Position numbers and translations under genes: made by a program. The notes below the pieces were generated by a model, which was not told the origin of the DNA, did not search any database, and was given only the letters and a program-made list of their open reading frames with translations. A DNA stretch of 64,000 nt, taken from assembly GCF_001676725.1 (NCBI RefSeq), contig NZ_CP016172.1, positions 2,728,001 to 2,792,000 on the forward strand, given 5' to 3'. The stretch comes from Bordetella flabilis. Lineage in GTDB: Bacteria > Pseudomonadota > Gammaproteobacteria > Burkholderiales > Burkholderiaceae_B. Positions 38,359 to 47,526 of this stretch are shown here, in pieces (position 1 is the first letter of the stretch; each line of letters starts with the position of its first letter).

Positions 38359-40749
38359 ATGCCTCCAGAAATGAGCATGCCTGCCGCGGGCGGCGACGAG
38401 CCCATCGCGTCCGAACGCGCCGCCGGGCCGTCCGCGCAAGAAATCGACGCCGCGCCGCCCGCCTATACCGTTGCCGTGCGCGCGTTGTGCGAGTTCAGCG
38501 CGCGCACCGGCGACCTGGACCTGCGCTTCGCGCCGTCGCCGTCGGCCCAGCAGGGCCAGGCCGGCCATGCGGTGGTGACGGCACGTCGTCCGGCGGGCTA
38601 CCAGACCGAAGTCTTCCTGAGCGGCACGCATGGCAGGCTGCGCGTCCGCGGCCGGGCCGACGGCTACGATCCCGCCGGTCATCGCGTCGAGGAGATCAAG
38701 ACGCATCGCGGCAACGCGCAGGCGATTCCGCATCATCAACGTGCCTTGCACTGGGCCCAGGTCCGCATCTACGGCCATCTGCTGTGCCGCAAGCTCGGAT
38801 GCGCCGAGATCGGATTGGCGCTGGTGTATTTCGACATCGCCACGCAGCGCGAGACGGTGCTGGTGGAACGCCAGGACGCGGCATCGCTGCAGGCCTTCTT
38901 CGAAGATGCCTGCGCGCGCTTTTCCGCCTGGGCGGACCTGGAATTGGCGCATCGCGACGCACGGGACGCGGCGCTGTCGGCCTTGCGCTTTCCCCATGCC
39001 AGCTTCCGGGCCGGGCAACGCGAATTGGCGGAAACGGTGTACCGCGCGGTCCGCGACCGGCAATGCGCGATGGTGCAGGCGCCCACGGGCATCGGCAAGA
39101 CGCTGGCGACCTTGTTCCCCACGCTGAAGGCCGCGCCGGGACGCCTGGACAAGGTGTTTTTCCTCTGCGCCAAGACCGCCGGCCGCCAGCTCGCCCTGCA
39201 GGCCATCGACCGGATGCAGGCGGAGCAGGGCGCAGGCCCGTCCTTGCGCACCCTGGAATTGGTGGCGCGCGACCAGGCCTGCGTACATCCGGACAAGGCC
39301 TGCCACGGCGGCTCGTGCCCGCTCGCGCGGAATTTCTACGACCGACTGCCCGCCGCGCGCGCCGCCGCGCTGGCCGAACCCCGATGGGACCGCGCTGCGG
39401 TGCGCGGCGTCGCCCTGGAGCATGCGGTCTGCCCGTATTTCCTGGCGCAGGAACTGGCGCGCTGGAGCGATGTGGTGATCGGGGACTATCACTACTACTT
39501 CGACCACAATGGCTTGCTGCATGGCCTGGCGCTGGCCAACCAGTGGCGCGTCGCCGTGCTGGTGGACGAGGCGCACAACGTGCTGGAGCGGGGACGTGGC
39601 ATGTATACGGCGGAGCTCAGCGCGTCCGAGGCGCAGCGCCTGGCTCGGGTCGCCGCGCCGGCCCTGCGGGCGCCTTTGCGGGCAATGGCGCAGGCCTTGC
39701 GGCCGGCCGGCGCGCAGACGCCGCAGGCACCGTCTCCAGCGTTGCGGCAGGCGCTGGAGCAGGGCACGGCGGCCATCGCGGAGCATATGGCGGGAGCTGT
39801 AGCGGGTGGTGTGGCGGAACAGGTGCCCGGAAATACGGCCGGAAACATGGCCGGACATGGATCGGCGCCCGCCGGCGCCGACGACGCCCTCCTGCGCTTC
39901 TACTTCGATGCCTTGCGCTTCCTGCGCATCGCGGACGACTACGGAGCGCATTCGATTTTCGATGTGACGCAGGACGCGGCGTGCATCCGCAACGTCGTTC
40001 CGGCCCCGTTCCTGGCGCCGCGTTTCGCCGCCGCCCACGCCAGCGTGCTGTTCTCGGCCACCTTGAATCCATGGCATTTCTACACCGACACACTGGGCGT
40101 GCCGCGCGGCACCGTGTGCCTGGATATCCCGCCGCCTTTCGACCCGGCGCGACTGGCGGTCCATGTCGTCGGCAACGTGTCCACACGCTATGCCGACCGC
40201 GACGGCAGCCTGGATATCGTCGTGGACCTGATCGCCCGCGAGTACGCGCGGCGGCCAGGCAATTACCTGTGCTTCGCCAGCAGCTTCGAATACCTGCACC
40301 GGATCTTCGAGCGGCTGCGGGAACGGCATCCGGCCATGCGCGCCTGGACACAGACCGCCGGCATGCCGGACCAGGACCGCGCAGCCTTCCTGGCGCGCTT
40401 CCAGGCGGATGGACAAGGACTTGGGTTCGCGATACTGGGCGGCGCGTTTGGCGAAGGCATCGACCTGCCCGGGACGCGCCTGATCGGCGCCTTCGTCCTG
40501 ACCCTCGGGTTGCCGCAGTGGAACCGGGAGAACGGCCAGATGATGCGCTGCATGCAGGACCGCTTTGGCCAGGGGTACGACTATGCCTATCTATACCCGG
40601 GTTTGCAGAAGGTCGTGCAGGCCGCCGGCAGGGTGATCCGCTCGGAAACCGATGAAGGCTGCGTCTATCTGGTGGACGAGCGTTTCCGCCGTCCCGCGGT
40701 GCGGCGCCTGCTGCCGGCGTGGTGGCAGATCACCGAGGTGCCGGCGTAA
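38359..40749 (+). CDS. DinG/XPD-type Fe-S helicase fused to a PD-(D/E)xK nuclease domain
   Basis: A 796-residue DNA repair protein. The N-terminal part (about 35-175) has a RecB-like nuclease signature, GRADGYDPAGHRVEEIKTHRG (D101, E112, K114). The helicase follows: Walker A APTGIGKT at 241-248, four cysteines for a 4Fe-4S cluster (C308, C315, C320, C358), DEAH at 403-406, and C-terminal motifs FSATLNPWHFY and QAAGRVIRSETD. The Fe-S cluster and DEAH box place it with DinG/Rad3/YoaA. The first ATG is 38359, but ATG 38371 or 38377 are possible. The LexA box just upstream predicts SOS induction. Confidence 0.92.
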   Translation: MPPEMSMPAAGGDEPIASERAAGPSAQEIDAAPPAYTVAVRALCEFSARTGDLDLRFAPSPSAQQGQAGHAVVTARRPAGYQTEVFLSGTHGRLRVRGRADGYDPAGHRVEEIKTHRGNAQAIPHHQRALHWAQVRIYGHLLCRKLGCAEIGLALVYFDIATQRETVLVERQDAASLQAFFEDACARFSAWADLELAHRDARDAALSALRFPHASFRAGQRELAETVYRAVRDRQCAMVQAPTGIGKTLATLFPTLKAAPGRLDKVFFLCAKTAGRQLALQAIDRMQAEQGAGPSLRTLELVARDQACVHPDKACHGGSCPLARNFYDRLPAARAAALAEPRWDRAAVRGVALEHAVCPYFLAQELARWSDVVIGDYHYYFDHNGLLHGLALANQWRVAVLVDEAHNVLERGRGMYTAELSASEAQRLARVAAPALRAPLRAMAQALRPAGAQTPQAPSPALRQALEQGTAAIAEHMAGAVAGGVAEQVPGNTAGNMAGHGSAPAGADDALLRFYFDALRFLRIADDYGAHSIFDVTQDAACIRNVVPAPFLAPRFAAAHASVLFSATLNPWHFYTDTLGVPRGTVCLDIPPPFDPARLAVHVVGNVSTRYADRDGSLDIVVDLIAREYARRPGNYLCFASSFEYLHRIFERLRERHPAMRAWTQTAGMPDQDRAAFLARFQADGQGLGFAILGGAFGEGIDLPGTRLIGAFVLTLGLPQWNRENGQMMRCMQDRFGQGYDYAYLYPGLQKVVQAAGRVIRSETDEGCVYLVDERFRRPAVRRLLPAWWQITEVPA

Positions 40750-40826
40750 ACGCGCGCCGAATCAACGCGTCCAGTCAGCTGGCGTCGCAACGCGCTCCAT
40801 CGACGCGTTCCCGCAATGCGGTTTCT

Positions 40827-41324
40827 TCAACGCGTGCCATTCTGCCGTGCTTCGATGTGGCGCAACAGCTGCCGCAGTTGCGGGCCGATCGCGCGCAATT
40901 CCTCGAAGTGCGCGCTGGCCAGAGCCTGCAGCTTCTGCTCGGCGGCGGGGGTCAACGCCACATGTACTTTGCGCCGATCGATCCGATCCGCGGTGCGGCG
41001 CACCATTTCCATGCGTTCGAGCCGGTCGACCAGTTCGCCGGCACTGTGCGGGCGAAGCAACAGCCAGTCGGCGATTTCCCCCACAGTCATGGTTTCGTCC
41101 GGGGCTGCCTTGATGGCGAGCAAGGCCTGGTGCTGCTGGGCCGTCAGCCCGCATTCGGCTGCCGCGGCTTCGCTGAAGGCGGTAAAGCGCCGCAGCGCGT
41201 AGCGCAACTGCGCCATGGCGACGAAGTCTTCCCGGCGCAGCGCGAGAGCAGGCGCGGTAACGCCGCTGAGCCATGGGTTCGGCGAAGGGTCTTCGGCAGG
41301 AGGCGGGGCGGGTTTGCTCGGCAT
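40827..41324 (-). CDS. MarR-family transcriptional regulator
   Basis: A 165-residue MarR regulator. The winged helix region is AECGLTAQQHQALLAIKAAP followed by MTVGEIADWLLLRPHSAGEL, then the wing RTADRIDRRKVHVALT (about 105-130). The start at 41324 gives a normal length; the open frame extends 81 codons further without similarity. It follows the enolase-superfamily gene by 41 bp on the same strand, so it could be the distal gene of that operon or an independent regulator. Confidence 0.87.
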   Translation of the reverse strand: MPSKPAPPPAEDPSPNPWLSGVTAPALALRREDFVAMAQLRYALRRFTAFSEAAAAECGLTAQQHQALLAIKAAPDETMTVGEIADWLLLRPHSAGELVDRLERMEMVRRTADRIDRRKVHVALTPAAEQKLQALASAHFEELRAIGPQLRQLLRHIEARQNGTR

Positions 41325-41365
41325 GCCGCAATCGTAGCAGTCGCGCGGCCTCCGTGCCGCATCCA

Positions 41366-42508
41366 TCACACGTAGCAGGGACCTTCGATCAGGGGATGCG
41401 CGGCCAGGAAGTCCTGGTCGATCTTCAGGCCGATGCCCGCCTCCTCGTACGGCCGTACGTAGCCGTCCTTGTCCAGCGTGTAGGGCGCGCGGTCCATCAT
41501 GTCGTCCCGGAAAGGATTCAGCAGCGTCACGTCCGCTTCGAAATAGCCCGGGTTGTCGACTGCGCAAAGGTAGTGGATGGACGTCGCCATATTGATGGCG
41601 GTGGCCGAGGTGTGCGGATTGACGGTCAGCTTCAGTGTGCTGGCCAGCGCTGCCACGCGCATGCCTTCGGTCACGCCGCCCACCTTGGACAGGTCCGGCT
41701 GCACATAGCCCACGCTGCCGCTCGCCAGCAGGGGGCCGAATTCATAGCGCGTGTAGTGGTTTTCGCCGGCCGCCAGCGGCACCCGGCCCAGGCGCGCCGC
41801 CTGGGCGTACGCATGGTGGTCATGCGCCGGGAAAGGCTCTTCCAGCCAGATGACCTGGCATTCCTCGTAGGCCGGCATCACGCGCCGCACGTCCTCGATG
41901 CTGTAGGCCGTGTTGGCGTCCACCAGCAGGTCGATGTCGTCGCCCACCGCCTTGCGCACCGCCCGCACGCGGGCGATATCGCGCGCCGGCGTATCGCCCA
42001 CGCGCAGCTTCAGGGCGCGGAAGCCCTGCGCCACCAGGCCGCTGGCTTCCTCGGCCAGCAGCTCGGGCGCCTGCCAGCCCAGGGCAATGCCACCCGCGTA
42101 GGCCTTGATCGGCCGTGCGGTGCCGCCCAGCAGGCGGAACAGGGGCCAGCCGGTCGCCTGGCAGCGTATGTCCCACAGGGCCAGGTCCACGCCGCTCAGC
42201 GCCAGCGCCGCGGCCGCGCCCATGCCATGGCTGGCGAACTGCATCTTCAGCACGCGCGCCGTCACACCGCTGACATCGCGCGGGTCCATGCCCAGCACCA
42301 GTTCCCGTATGGTCGTATCGACCAGCCGCGCGATCGCGCCGGGGCAGCGTCCATGATGCGCTTCGCCCCAGCCGACCAGGCCTTCGTCCGTGTCGATGCG
42401 CACCAGCACGGCATCGCGCTTGACGCTGCGTCCGATGCCCAGCCGCACGGAACGGTTCTCCGGCACGGGAAAGGAAATCGGCAGCGCTTTTACATCGGTG
42501 ATCCGCAT
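41366..42508 (-). CDS. Mandelate racemase/muconate lactonizing-type enzyme with KxR motif
   Basis: An enolase-superfamily enzyme, 380 residues, probable acid-sugar dehydratase or racemase. Metal ligands: D197 in VDAN, Glu in WLEEPF, Glu in AAGEN. A catalytic His is in LTVNPHTSAT. The usual KxK base pair reads ALKLRV, i.e. K167-x-R169, so the second Lys is replaced by Arg, unlike the other two enzymes of this family in the window. GAGGAAG precedes the ATG. It is the last enzyme gene of operon A. Confidence 0.9.
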   Translation of the reverse strand: MRITDVKALPISFPVPENRSVRLGIGRSVKRDAVLVRIDTDEGLVGWGEAHHGRCPGAIARLVDTTIRELVLGMDPRDVSGVTARVLKMQFASHGMGAAAALALSGVDLALWDIRCQATGWPLFRLLGGTARPIKAYAGGIALGWQAPELLAEEASGLVAQGFRALKLRVGDTPARDIARVRAVRKAVGDDIDLLVDANTAYSIEDVRRVMPAYEECQVIWLEEPFPAHDHHAYAQAARLGRVPLAAGENHYTRYEFGPLLASGSVGYVQPDLSKVGGVTEGMRVAALASTLKLTVNPHTSATAINMATSIHYLCAVDNPGYFEADVTLLNPFRDDMMDRAPYTLDKDGYVRPYEEAGIGLKIDQDFLAAHPLIEGPCYV

Positions 42509-42535
42509 GGTTGTCTTCCTCTATCCAAAGTGACC

Positions 42536-43507
42536 CTAGGCCGGCCGCGCGGCGGCCGCGATCTCGCGGTTGACCCAATTCAGGGGTGGCTCGCCGCGCA
42601 GGATGCGCAGCATCTCGTCCACGGCGCCGCGGCTCATGCTGCGCAGGCTGGCCGTGGTGGTGCCGGCCAGGTGCGGCGTAAGCAGCAGGCGCGGATCGCC
42701 GAACACGGGCGAGTCCGCCGGCAGCGGCTGCACTTCGTGCACGTCCAGCGCGGCGCCGCCCAGCCGGCCCTCCTTGAGCGCCGCGAGCAGGGCGCCGGTA
42801 TCGACCACCGGCCCGCGGGACACGTTGACCAGCACGGCGCCGGGCCTGGCCAGCGACAGCGCGCCGGCATCGATGAGGCCGCGCGTCTGTTCATTCAAGG
42901 GACACGCCAGCACGATGAAATCCGATTCGCGCATCAACGTCGGCTTGTCCACGGCCTGCACGCCGGGCGGCAGAGACTCCGGACGGCGGGTCAGCCCCAG
43001 CACGCGCATGCCCAGCGCCTGCGCCACCGCCGCCAGCCGGCCGCCGATCGCGCCCACGCCGACGATGCCGCATACGGCGCCGGCCAGTTCGCCGCCCGCC
43101 TCGCCGAAGGCGCGCGCCGGCGCCCAGCCCTGCTGCCGCAGCATGCCGTCCACCACGGCCAGCCGCCGCCGCAGGTGCAGCATGGCGGCCAGGCAGTACT
43201 CGACCACCGACGTCGTGTTCGAGCCGGGGATGTTCGCCACCATGACGCCGTGCCGGGTCGCTGCCTCGACCGGAATCATGTCCAGGCCCACGCCATGGCG
43301 AACCACGCCCTTGAGATGCGGGGCGTGGTCGAACAGGTCCGCCGGCAAGGGGTTGCGCACGATGATGCCGGTGGCTTCCGTGGCGGCGGCCTTCAAGGTG
43401 TCCGGCCGCGCGTCGGCGGCGACACGCACCTCCGCGGCCTGGGCCAGGCGCGCATGTTCGTCCGGATGGATGGCGCTAGTCAGCACCACGATGGGCAGAG
43501 TGTTCAT
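42536..43507 (-). CDS. D-2-hydroxyacid dehydrogenase (NAD-dependent)
   Basis: A cytoplasmic oxidoreductase of 323 residues, D-isomer-specific family. VGVGAIGGRLAAVAQALGM (near 149-167) is the NAD-binding loop. Catalytic Arg (NVSRGPVVD), Glu and His (LTPHLAGTT) are in their normal places. It starts with ATG 43507, overlapping the preceding hydrolase gene by 4 nt. The open frame reaching 44290 in this frame is a shadow of that gene. In operon A it probably reduces or oxidises a 2-keto acid intermediate. Confidence 0.92.
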   Translation of the reverse strand: MNTLPIVVLTSAIHPDEHARLAQAAEVRVAADARPDTLKAAATEATGIIVRNPLPADLFDHAPHLKGVVRHGVGLDMIPVEAATRHGVMVANIPGSNTTSVVEYCLAAMLHLRRRLAVVDGMLRQQGWAPARAFGEAGGELAGAVCGIVGVGAIGGRLAAVAQALGMRVLGLTRRPESLPPGVQAVDKPTLMRESDFIVLACPLNEQTRGLIDAGALSLARPGAVLVNVSRGPVVDTGALLAALKEGRLGGAALDVHEVQPLPADSPVFGDPRLLLTPHLAGTTTASLRSMSRGAVDEMLRILRGEPPLNWVNREIAAAARPA

Positions 43508-44403
43508 GAAGGCTCGCTTGCCAGGATGGGGGTATGCAGGGCGCCCAGGCCGTCCACTTCGGTAATCATCGAGGAACCGGGCCGCAGCCACGCCGGGGGT
43601 TGATGGGAAGCGGCGACGCCCGCCGGCGTGCCCGTCGCGATGATATCGCCCGGGTCCAGCGGCATCTGTGTCGAGGCATAGGCGATCAGCTCGGCGATGC
43701 CGAACACCAGGTCCGCCGTGTTGCCGGACTGGCGGATCCGGCCGTCCACCTGCAATCGCACGCCGAGCGCGGCCGGGTCCTCGATTTCGTCCGGCGTCGC
43801 GATCCAGGGCCCGCAGGGGCAGAACGTGGGCTGGTTCTTGCCGCGCACGAACGCCTTGTCCGCGCGCACCATGTCGCTCGCGCTGACATCGTTCAGGACC
43901 AGATAGCCGGCAATGTGGGACAGCGCCTGCGCGGGCTCGATACGCAGGGCGGTGCGGCCGATCACCACGCCCAGCTCGGCCTCGTAGGTGACATTGCCCA
44001 CATCGGCGGCCAGGCGTACGGGTGCGTCCGGGCCGATCACCGTGCGGCCGGATTTGACGAAGATAACCGGCGTGGCGGGCGGCGCCATGTCGCGTTCGCG
44101 CAGCGCGTCGTGGTAATTGAAGGCGGCGCCGACAATCTTGCCGGGACGAGGCAGGGGCGCGGCTAGCCTGGCCCGGGCCAGTGGCACGCGGGCGGCGTCC
44201 GGGTAGCTGCACGCGGCCAGCCGGTGCGCCAGCGATTGCAGTCCCAGTTCTACCCACGCGGCCAGATCCGTGGGCAGCGCGGCTGCCCACGGATCGTTGC
44301 CGGGCCGCGTCACGTCGATGACCTGGGGCGCCTGGGGATCGCGGCTATCGATGAAGCCGGGCACGACGCGCCCGTCGTCGCGGTGGAAGGAAACGAATTT
44401 CAT
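43504..44403 (-). CDS. Fumarylacetoacetate hydrolase family protein
   Basis: A 299-residue FAH-family enzyme. These cleave C-C bonds in acylpyruvates or act on 2-keto-3-deoxy acids (family knowledge). The metal site includes YEAELGVVIGRTA near 136-148 and NDVSASDMVRADKA near 171-184; the C-terminal FGIAELIAYASTQMPLDPGD and IATGTPAGVAAS are typical. In operon A it follows the dehydratase gene by 7 bp and overlaps the dehydrogenase gene by 4 nt, suggesting it acts on the 2-keto-3-deoxy acid made by the dehydratase. Confidence 0.9.
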   Translation of the reverse strand: MKFVSFHRDDGRVVPGFIDSRDPQAPQVIDVTRPGNDPWAAALPTDLAAWVELGLQSLAHRLAACSYPDAARVPLARARLAAPLPRPGKIVGAAFNYHDALRERDMAPPATPVIFVKSGRTVIGPDAPVRLAADVGNVTYEAELGVVIGRTALRIEPAQALSHIAGYLVLNDVSASDMVRADKAFVRGKNQPTFCPCGPWIATPDEIEDPAALGVRLQVDGRIRQSGNTADLVFGIAELIAYASTQMPLDPGDIIATGTPAGVAASHQPPAWLRPGSSMITEVDGLGALHTPILASEPS

Positions 44404-44410
44404 CGCGTCC

Positions 44411-45553
44411 TCACGCGACGCGATAGCGGTCGAGGATCTCGCGCTTGACCTCGATGCCCAGGCCGGGACCGGTGGGTATCTGCACGATGCCGCGGCGTTG
44501 CTCGATGGGTTCGGTGGTCAGCAGGTCGCGGAAGGGGTTCTCGCACTGCTCGAATTCGAGCAGCGGCGGCATGGGACGGAAGCTGGGCGGCTGGTCCGGC
44601 AGGGCGGCGAGGAACTGCAGCGTCGCCGCCAGGCCGATGGCCGATCCCCAGGCATGCGGGACGCACTCCACCCCGTGCGTCATCGCGAGGGTCGCGATCT
44701 TGCGGCATTCGCTGATGCCGCCGGCCGCGCATACGTCCGGCTGCACGATGTCCATGGCCTTGCGCGTCACGATGTCGCGAAAGCCCCAGCGGGTGAACTC
44801 GTTTTCGCCGCCGGCGACGGCCATGTCCAGTGCGCGCGTGACTTCGACATACCCGTCCAGGTCTTCGGGCGAGATGGGTTCCTCGAACCATTCGATGTCC
44901 AGGCTTTCCAGCTCGCGACCCAGGCGGATCGCCGCGGGGACGGTGAAGCAGTGGTTGGCGTCGACCATCAGCCGCACATCGTCGCCCACCGCTTCGCGCA
45001 CGGCCGCGACGCGGCGGATATCCAGCTTGGGCGAGCCCAGGCCGATCTTCATCTTGACCGCGCGAAAGCCCTGGTTCACGTATTCGCAGGCCTCTTCCAC
45101 CGCTTCTTCGATAAGGCGGTCCATATCGATGAAGTACAGGCCGGTGGCATACGACTGCACTTCCGTGCGATAGGCCCCGCCGATGAGCTTGTGCACCGGC
45201 TTGCCGCACACCTTGCCGATGATGTCCCACAGGGCGATGTCGATGCCGCTGAGCGCCGAGATCGCCATGCCGGTATTGCCGTAGTCCTTGATGCGGTTGT
45301 ACAGGTCTTCCCAGATCACTTCCACGTCGAAGGCGTCGCGGCCGATGATGCGCGGCGCGTACTGCGTATCGATATAGGCGCGCGCCACCTGGGACGGGCC
45401 GTAGCATTCACCCCAGCCCACCACGCCATCGGTGGTCTCGATCTCGACGATGCACGATCCGCGTGTCTTGTACAGCCATCCCCGCGAGGACGTGAAGGGA
45501 CGCTGCACGGGTGCCGCGACGACATGGCAGGTGACTTTCTTGATTGTGCTCAT
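44411..45553 (-). CDS. Mandelate racemase/enolase-type acid-sugar dehydratase
   Basis: An enolase-superfamily enzyme, 380 residues. Catalytic K167-x-K169 (AVKMKIG), metal ligands D198, E224 (WFEEP) and E250 (AGGEN), and the D273/H300 dyad (VQPDVCAAGG, CVPHAWGS) are all in place. That set fits acid-sugar dehydratases of the mandelate racemase group such as galactarate or fuconate dehydratases, but the sugar cannot be read off. It is the first enzyme gene after the receptor in operon A (30 bp gap). Confidence 0.92.
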   Translation of the reverse strand: MSTIKKVTCHVVAAPVQRPFTSSRGWLYKTRGSCIVEIETTDGVVGWGECYGPSQVARAYIDTQYAPRIIGRDAFDVEVIWEDLYNRIKDYGNTGMAISALSGIDIALWDIIGKVCGKPVHKLIGGAYRTEVQSYATGLYFIDMDRLIEEAVEEACEYVNQGFRAVKMKIGLGSPKLDIRRVAAVREAVGDDVRLMVDANHCFTVPAAIRLGRELESLDIEWFEEPISPEDLDGYVEVTRALDMAVAGGENEFTRWGFRDIVTRKAMDIVQPDVCAAGGISECRKIATLAMTHGVECVPHAWGSAIGLAATLQFLAALPDQPPSFRPMPPLLEFEQCENPFRDLLTTEPIEQRRGIVQIPTGPGLGIEVKREILDRYRVA

Positions 45554-45583
45554 TATGTTTCCGTGGGACGACGGTTCGGATGG

Positions 45584-46552
45584 TCAGGGTTGCTTGAATA
45601 CCTTGGTGGCCACGCTGTTCAGCGTGGTCTGGACGTCGCGGACTTCCTTGTCCAGCGCCGCGCCGGTCAGGTCGTCCACCAGGAAGCCGTTCTGTTGCGC
45701 GAAGGTCTTGAACTTCTCGCTCTGGATGGCCTTGCCGAAGATCTCGATCAGGCGGGCCCGCACGTCGGGCGAGATGCCGGCCGGCGCGACTACATAGGCC
45801 ATTTGTACCAAGGGACCGTAGGGATAGACGTCGTAGCCCTTTTCCTTGAAGGTCGGGACGTCCGGGAAGACCTGCAGCCGCTCATTGCCGAAGACGCCGA
45901 TGGGGCGCACATAGCCCGCGTCGATCTGCCCCTTGCTTTCGGAGGGCTTGAGCACGGCGGCCTGTATCTGCTTGCCCGCCAGGTCCGCGATGACGCGCGA
46001 GCCGCCGGGGTAGGGGACGTTGACATAACCGACGCCGGCCGCGCGCGCCGTCATTTCCGCGAAGATGTGGTTGAGGTTGTTGGTGCCCGGGGTGCCGATG
46101 GACACCTTGCCCGGATTGCGCTTCATCTCGGCGAGGAAGGCGTCCAGGTCGGCAGGGCCATCCTTGGGCACGAGCAGTACCAGGGGATCGGTCGACACGC
46201 GGGCGATGTGGGCGAACTGCTCGTTGCGCAGCGGCGTCAGGTTCTGCGCGATCTGCGCCAGGGTCGAGCTGGTGCCCATGCCGACGACATAGCCGTCGGG
46301 GGGCGCCGCCGCGACCTTGCCCAGGCCGATGGCCCCGGTGGCGCCGGGCGCGTTCTCGACGACCAGGGTGACGTTCTGCTGCTCGGCGACGATCTGCTGG
46401 AGCTGGCGGGCGGCAATGTCGTTGGACCCGCCGGCGTTCCACGGGATGATGAAGCGGATGCTGCGGTCGGGGAAGGTGCCGTCGGCGGCGAAGGCGGTGG
46501 ATACGGCGCAGGCGCAAGCGAGCGCGCCGGCCAATTTGCTTAGCAGTGACAT
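45584..46552 (-). CDS. Bug/TctC-type receptor of operon A
   Basis: A periplasmic TTT-family receptor, 322 residues. The signal peptide MSLLSKLAGALACACAVSTA ends at AFA. The ligand loop is RFIIPWNAGGSNDIA, then VVENAPGATGAIGLGKVA. GAGGAG lies 7 nt before ATG 46552; an upstream ATG at 46567 lacks spacing. It leads operon A and probably captures the sugar acid degraded by it. No TctA/B genes are nearby; the only pair in this window is in operon B. Confidence 0.92.
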   Translation of the reverse strand: MSLLSKLAGALACACAVSTAFAADGTFPDRSIRFIIPWNAGGSNDIAARQLQQIVAEQQNVTLVVENAPGATGAIGLGKVAAAPPDGYVVGMGTSSTLAQIAQNLTPLRNEQFAHIARVSTDPLVLLVPKDGPADLDAFLAEMKRNPGKVSIGTPGTNNLNHIFAEMTARAAGVGYVNVPYPGGSRVIADLAGKQIQAAVLKPSESKGQIDAGYVRPIGVFGNERLQVFPDVPTFKEKGYDVYPYGPLVQMAYVVAPAGISPDVRARLIEIFGKAIQSEKFKTFAQQNGFLVDDLTGAALDKEVRDVQTTLNSVATKVFKQP

Positions 46553-46621
46553 GTACGGTCTCCTCATCAGTCGCGCCCGGGATGGCGCGCCCCGTGCCTC
46601 TGTGGGCGACGTTGCGTAGGC

Positions 46622-46650
46622 ATACTAGCATTCGTTATAACGAATAACAA
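46622..46650 (-). promoter_or_regulatory. Operon A promoter with a perfect palindrome in its spacer
   Basis: On the minus strand TTGTTA (46645-46650) and TAGTAT (46622-46627) are separated by 17 bp. ATTCGTTATAACGAAT, a perfect 16-bp palindrome at 46630-46645, fills almost the whole spacer. A repressor bound there would block RNA polymerase. The divergent GntR gene (46798) is the obvious candidate. Confidence 0.75.
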
Positions 46651-46797
46651 TGGGGAGTTTCGGAGTATTGTCGTGGTTGCGGAGATGCGCGCGCGCATCC
46701 GCTGGGCGGGCAGGAGTGCGAAAATACCCAGCGCTATGCGCCCGCCCGAAGGCGCCCCGATAACCACCGAAGCAAACCGCCACACCAAAGGTCAGGC

Positions 46798-47526
46798 ATG
46801 TCCCAATTGAAAGCCGCCGCTTCCCCAGCGGCCGCGAAACCCGCCGCGCTGCAGCCCATAGACCGCGAAACCCTATGGGACCGCGCGTATGCCGCGCTGC
46901 GCGAAGCGCTGCTGAGCGGCCGCTACGAACCCGGGCACCGGATCCTGCTGCGGGAGGTGGCGGGCGAGCTGGGTATCAGCCTGACGCCGGTGCGTGACGC
47001 GGTGAACCACCTGATCGCGGAACGGATACTGCGGCGGGGCACGGGCGGCCAGGGCGGCGGCGCGGTGGTCCCGGAAGTAGATGCGGACCAGTTGCGGCAG
47101 CTACTGATGATGCGGGCGGAGCTGGAAAGCCGCGCGGCGCTGGAGGCCGTTGCGCACGCGACGCCCGAGGATGTGGACACGCTGCGGCGCCTGGTGGCGG
47201 ATATGAAGCGCCTGATCGATGTGGACGGGCACCAGGGCTACCTGGAGGTACACCGGCAATTCCACTTCCATATTTACGGACTGAGCAGGCTCGACATTAT
47301 CGAGGACGCAATCGAGACGCTGTGGTTGCGCTGCGGCCCGGTGCTGAACTTCGTCCTGGCGGAGTATGTGCCGCATCTGAAGCGGATGGATTATCACGCA
47401 GTGGCGGTGGAAGCATTGGCGCGCGGGGACGCGGAAGCGACGGCGCACGCGATCCGCTGCGACATCCTGGAGGCGGGGCGGTATATCCAGACCTTGCTGC
47501 AGCGGGGGCGTGGCGGCCGGGCATAG
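46798..47526 (+). CDS. GntR-family regulator (FCD type)
   Basis: A 242-residue GntR regulator with an N-terminal helix-turn-helix (LLREVAGELGISLTPVRDAV near 50-70) and a C-terminal helical FCD effector domain (about 95-235, with metal-type His in HRQFHFHIYG). FCD members usually bind small organic acids. It diverges from operon A with 245 bp between the start codons, and the spacer palindrome in the operon A promoter is its likely operator. AAGG precedes the ATG. Confidence 0.92.
   Translation: MSQLKAAASPAAAKPAALQPIDRETLWDRAYAALREALLSGRYEPGHRILLREVAGELGISLTPVRDAVNHLIAERILRRGTGGQGGGAVVPEVDADQLRQLLMMRAELESRAALEAVAHATPEDVDTLRRLVADMKRLIDVDGHQGYLEVHRQFHFHIYGLSRLDIIEDAIETLWLRCGPVLNFVLAEYVPHLKRMDYHAVAVEALARGDAEATAHAIRCDILEAGRYIQTLLQRGRGGRA

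Noticed and set aside
37569..40655. 1028-codon frame overlapping the LysR gene and the nuclease-helicase
   Set aside because: It crosses two well-supported genes on both strands and shows only Arg/Gly-rich shadow composition.
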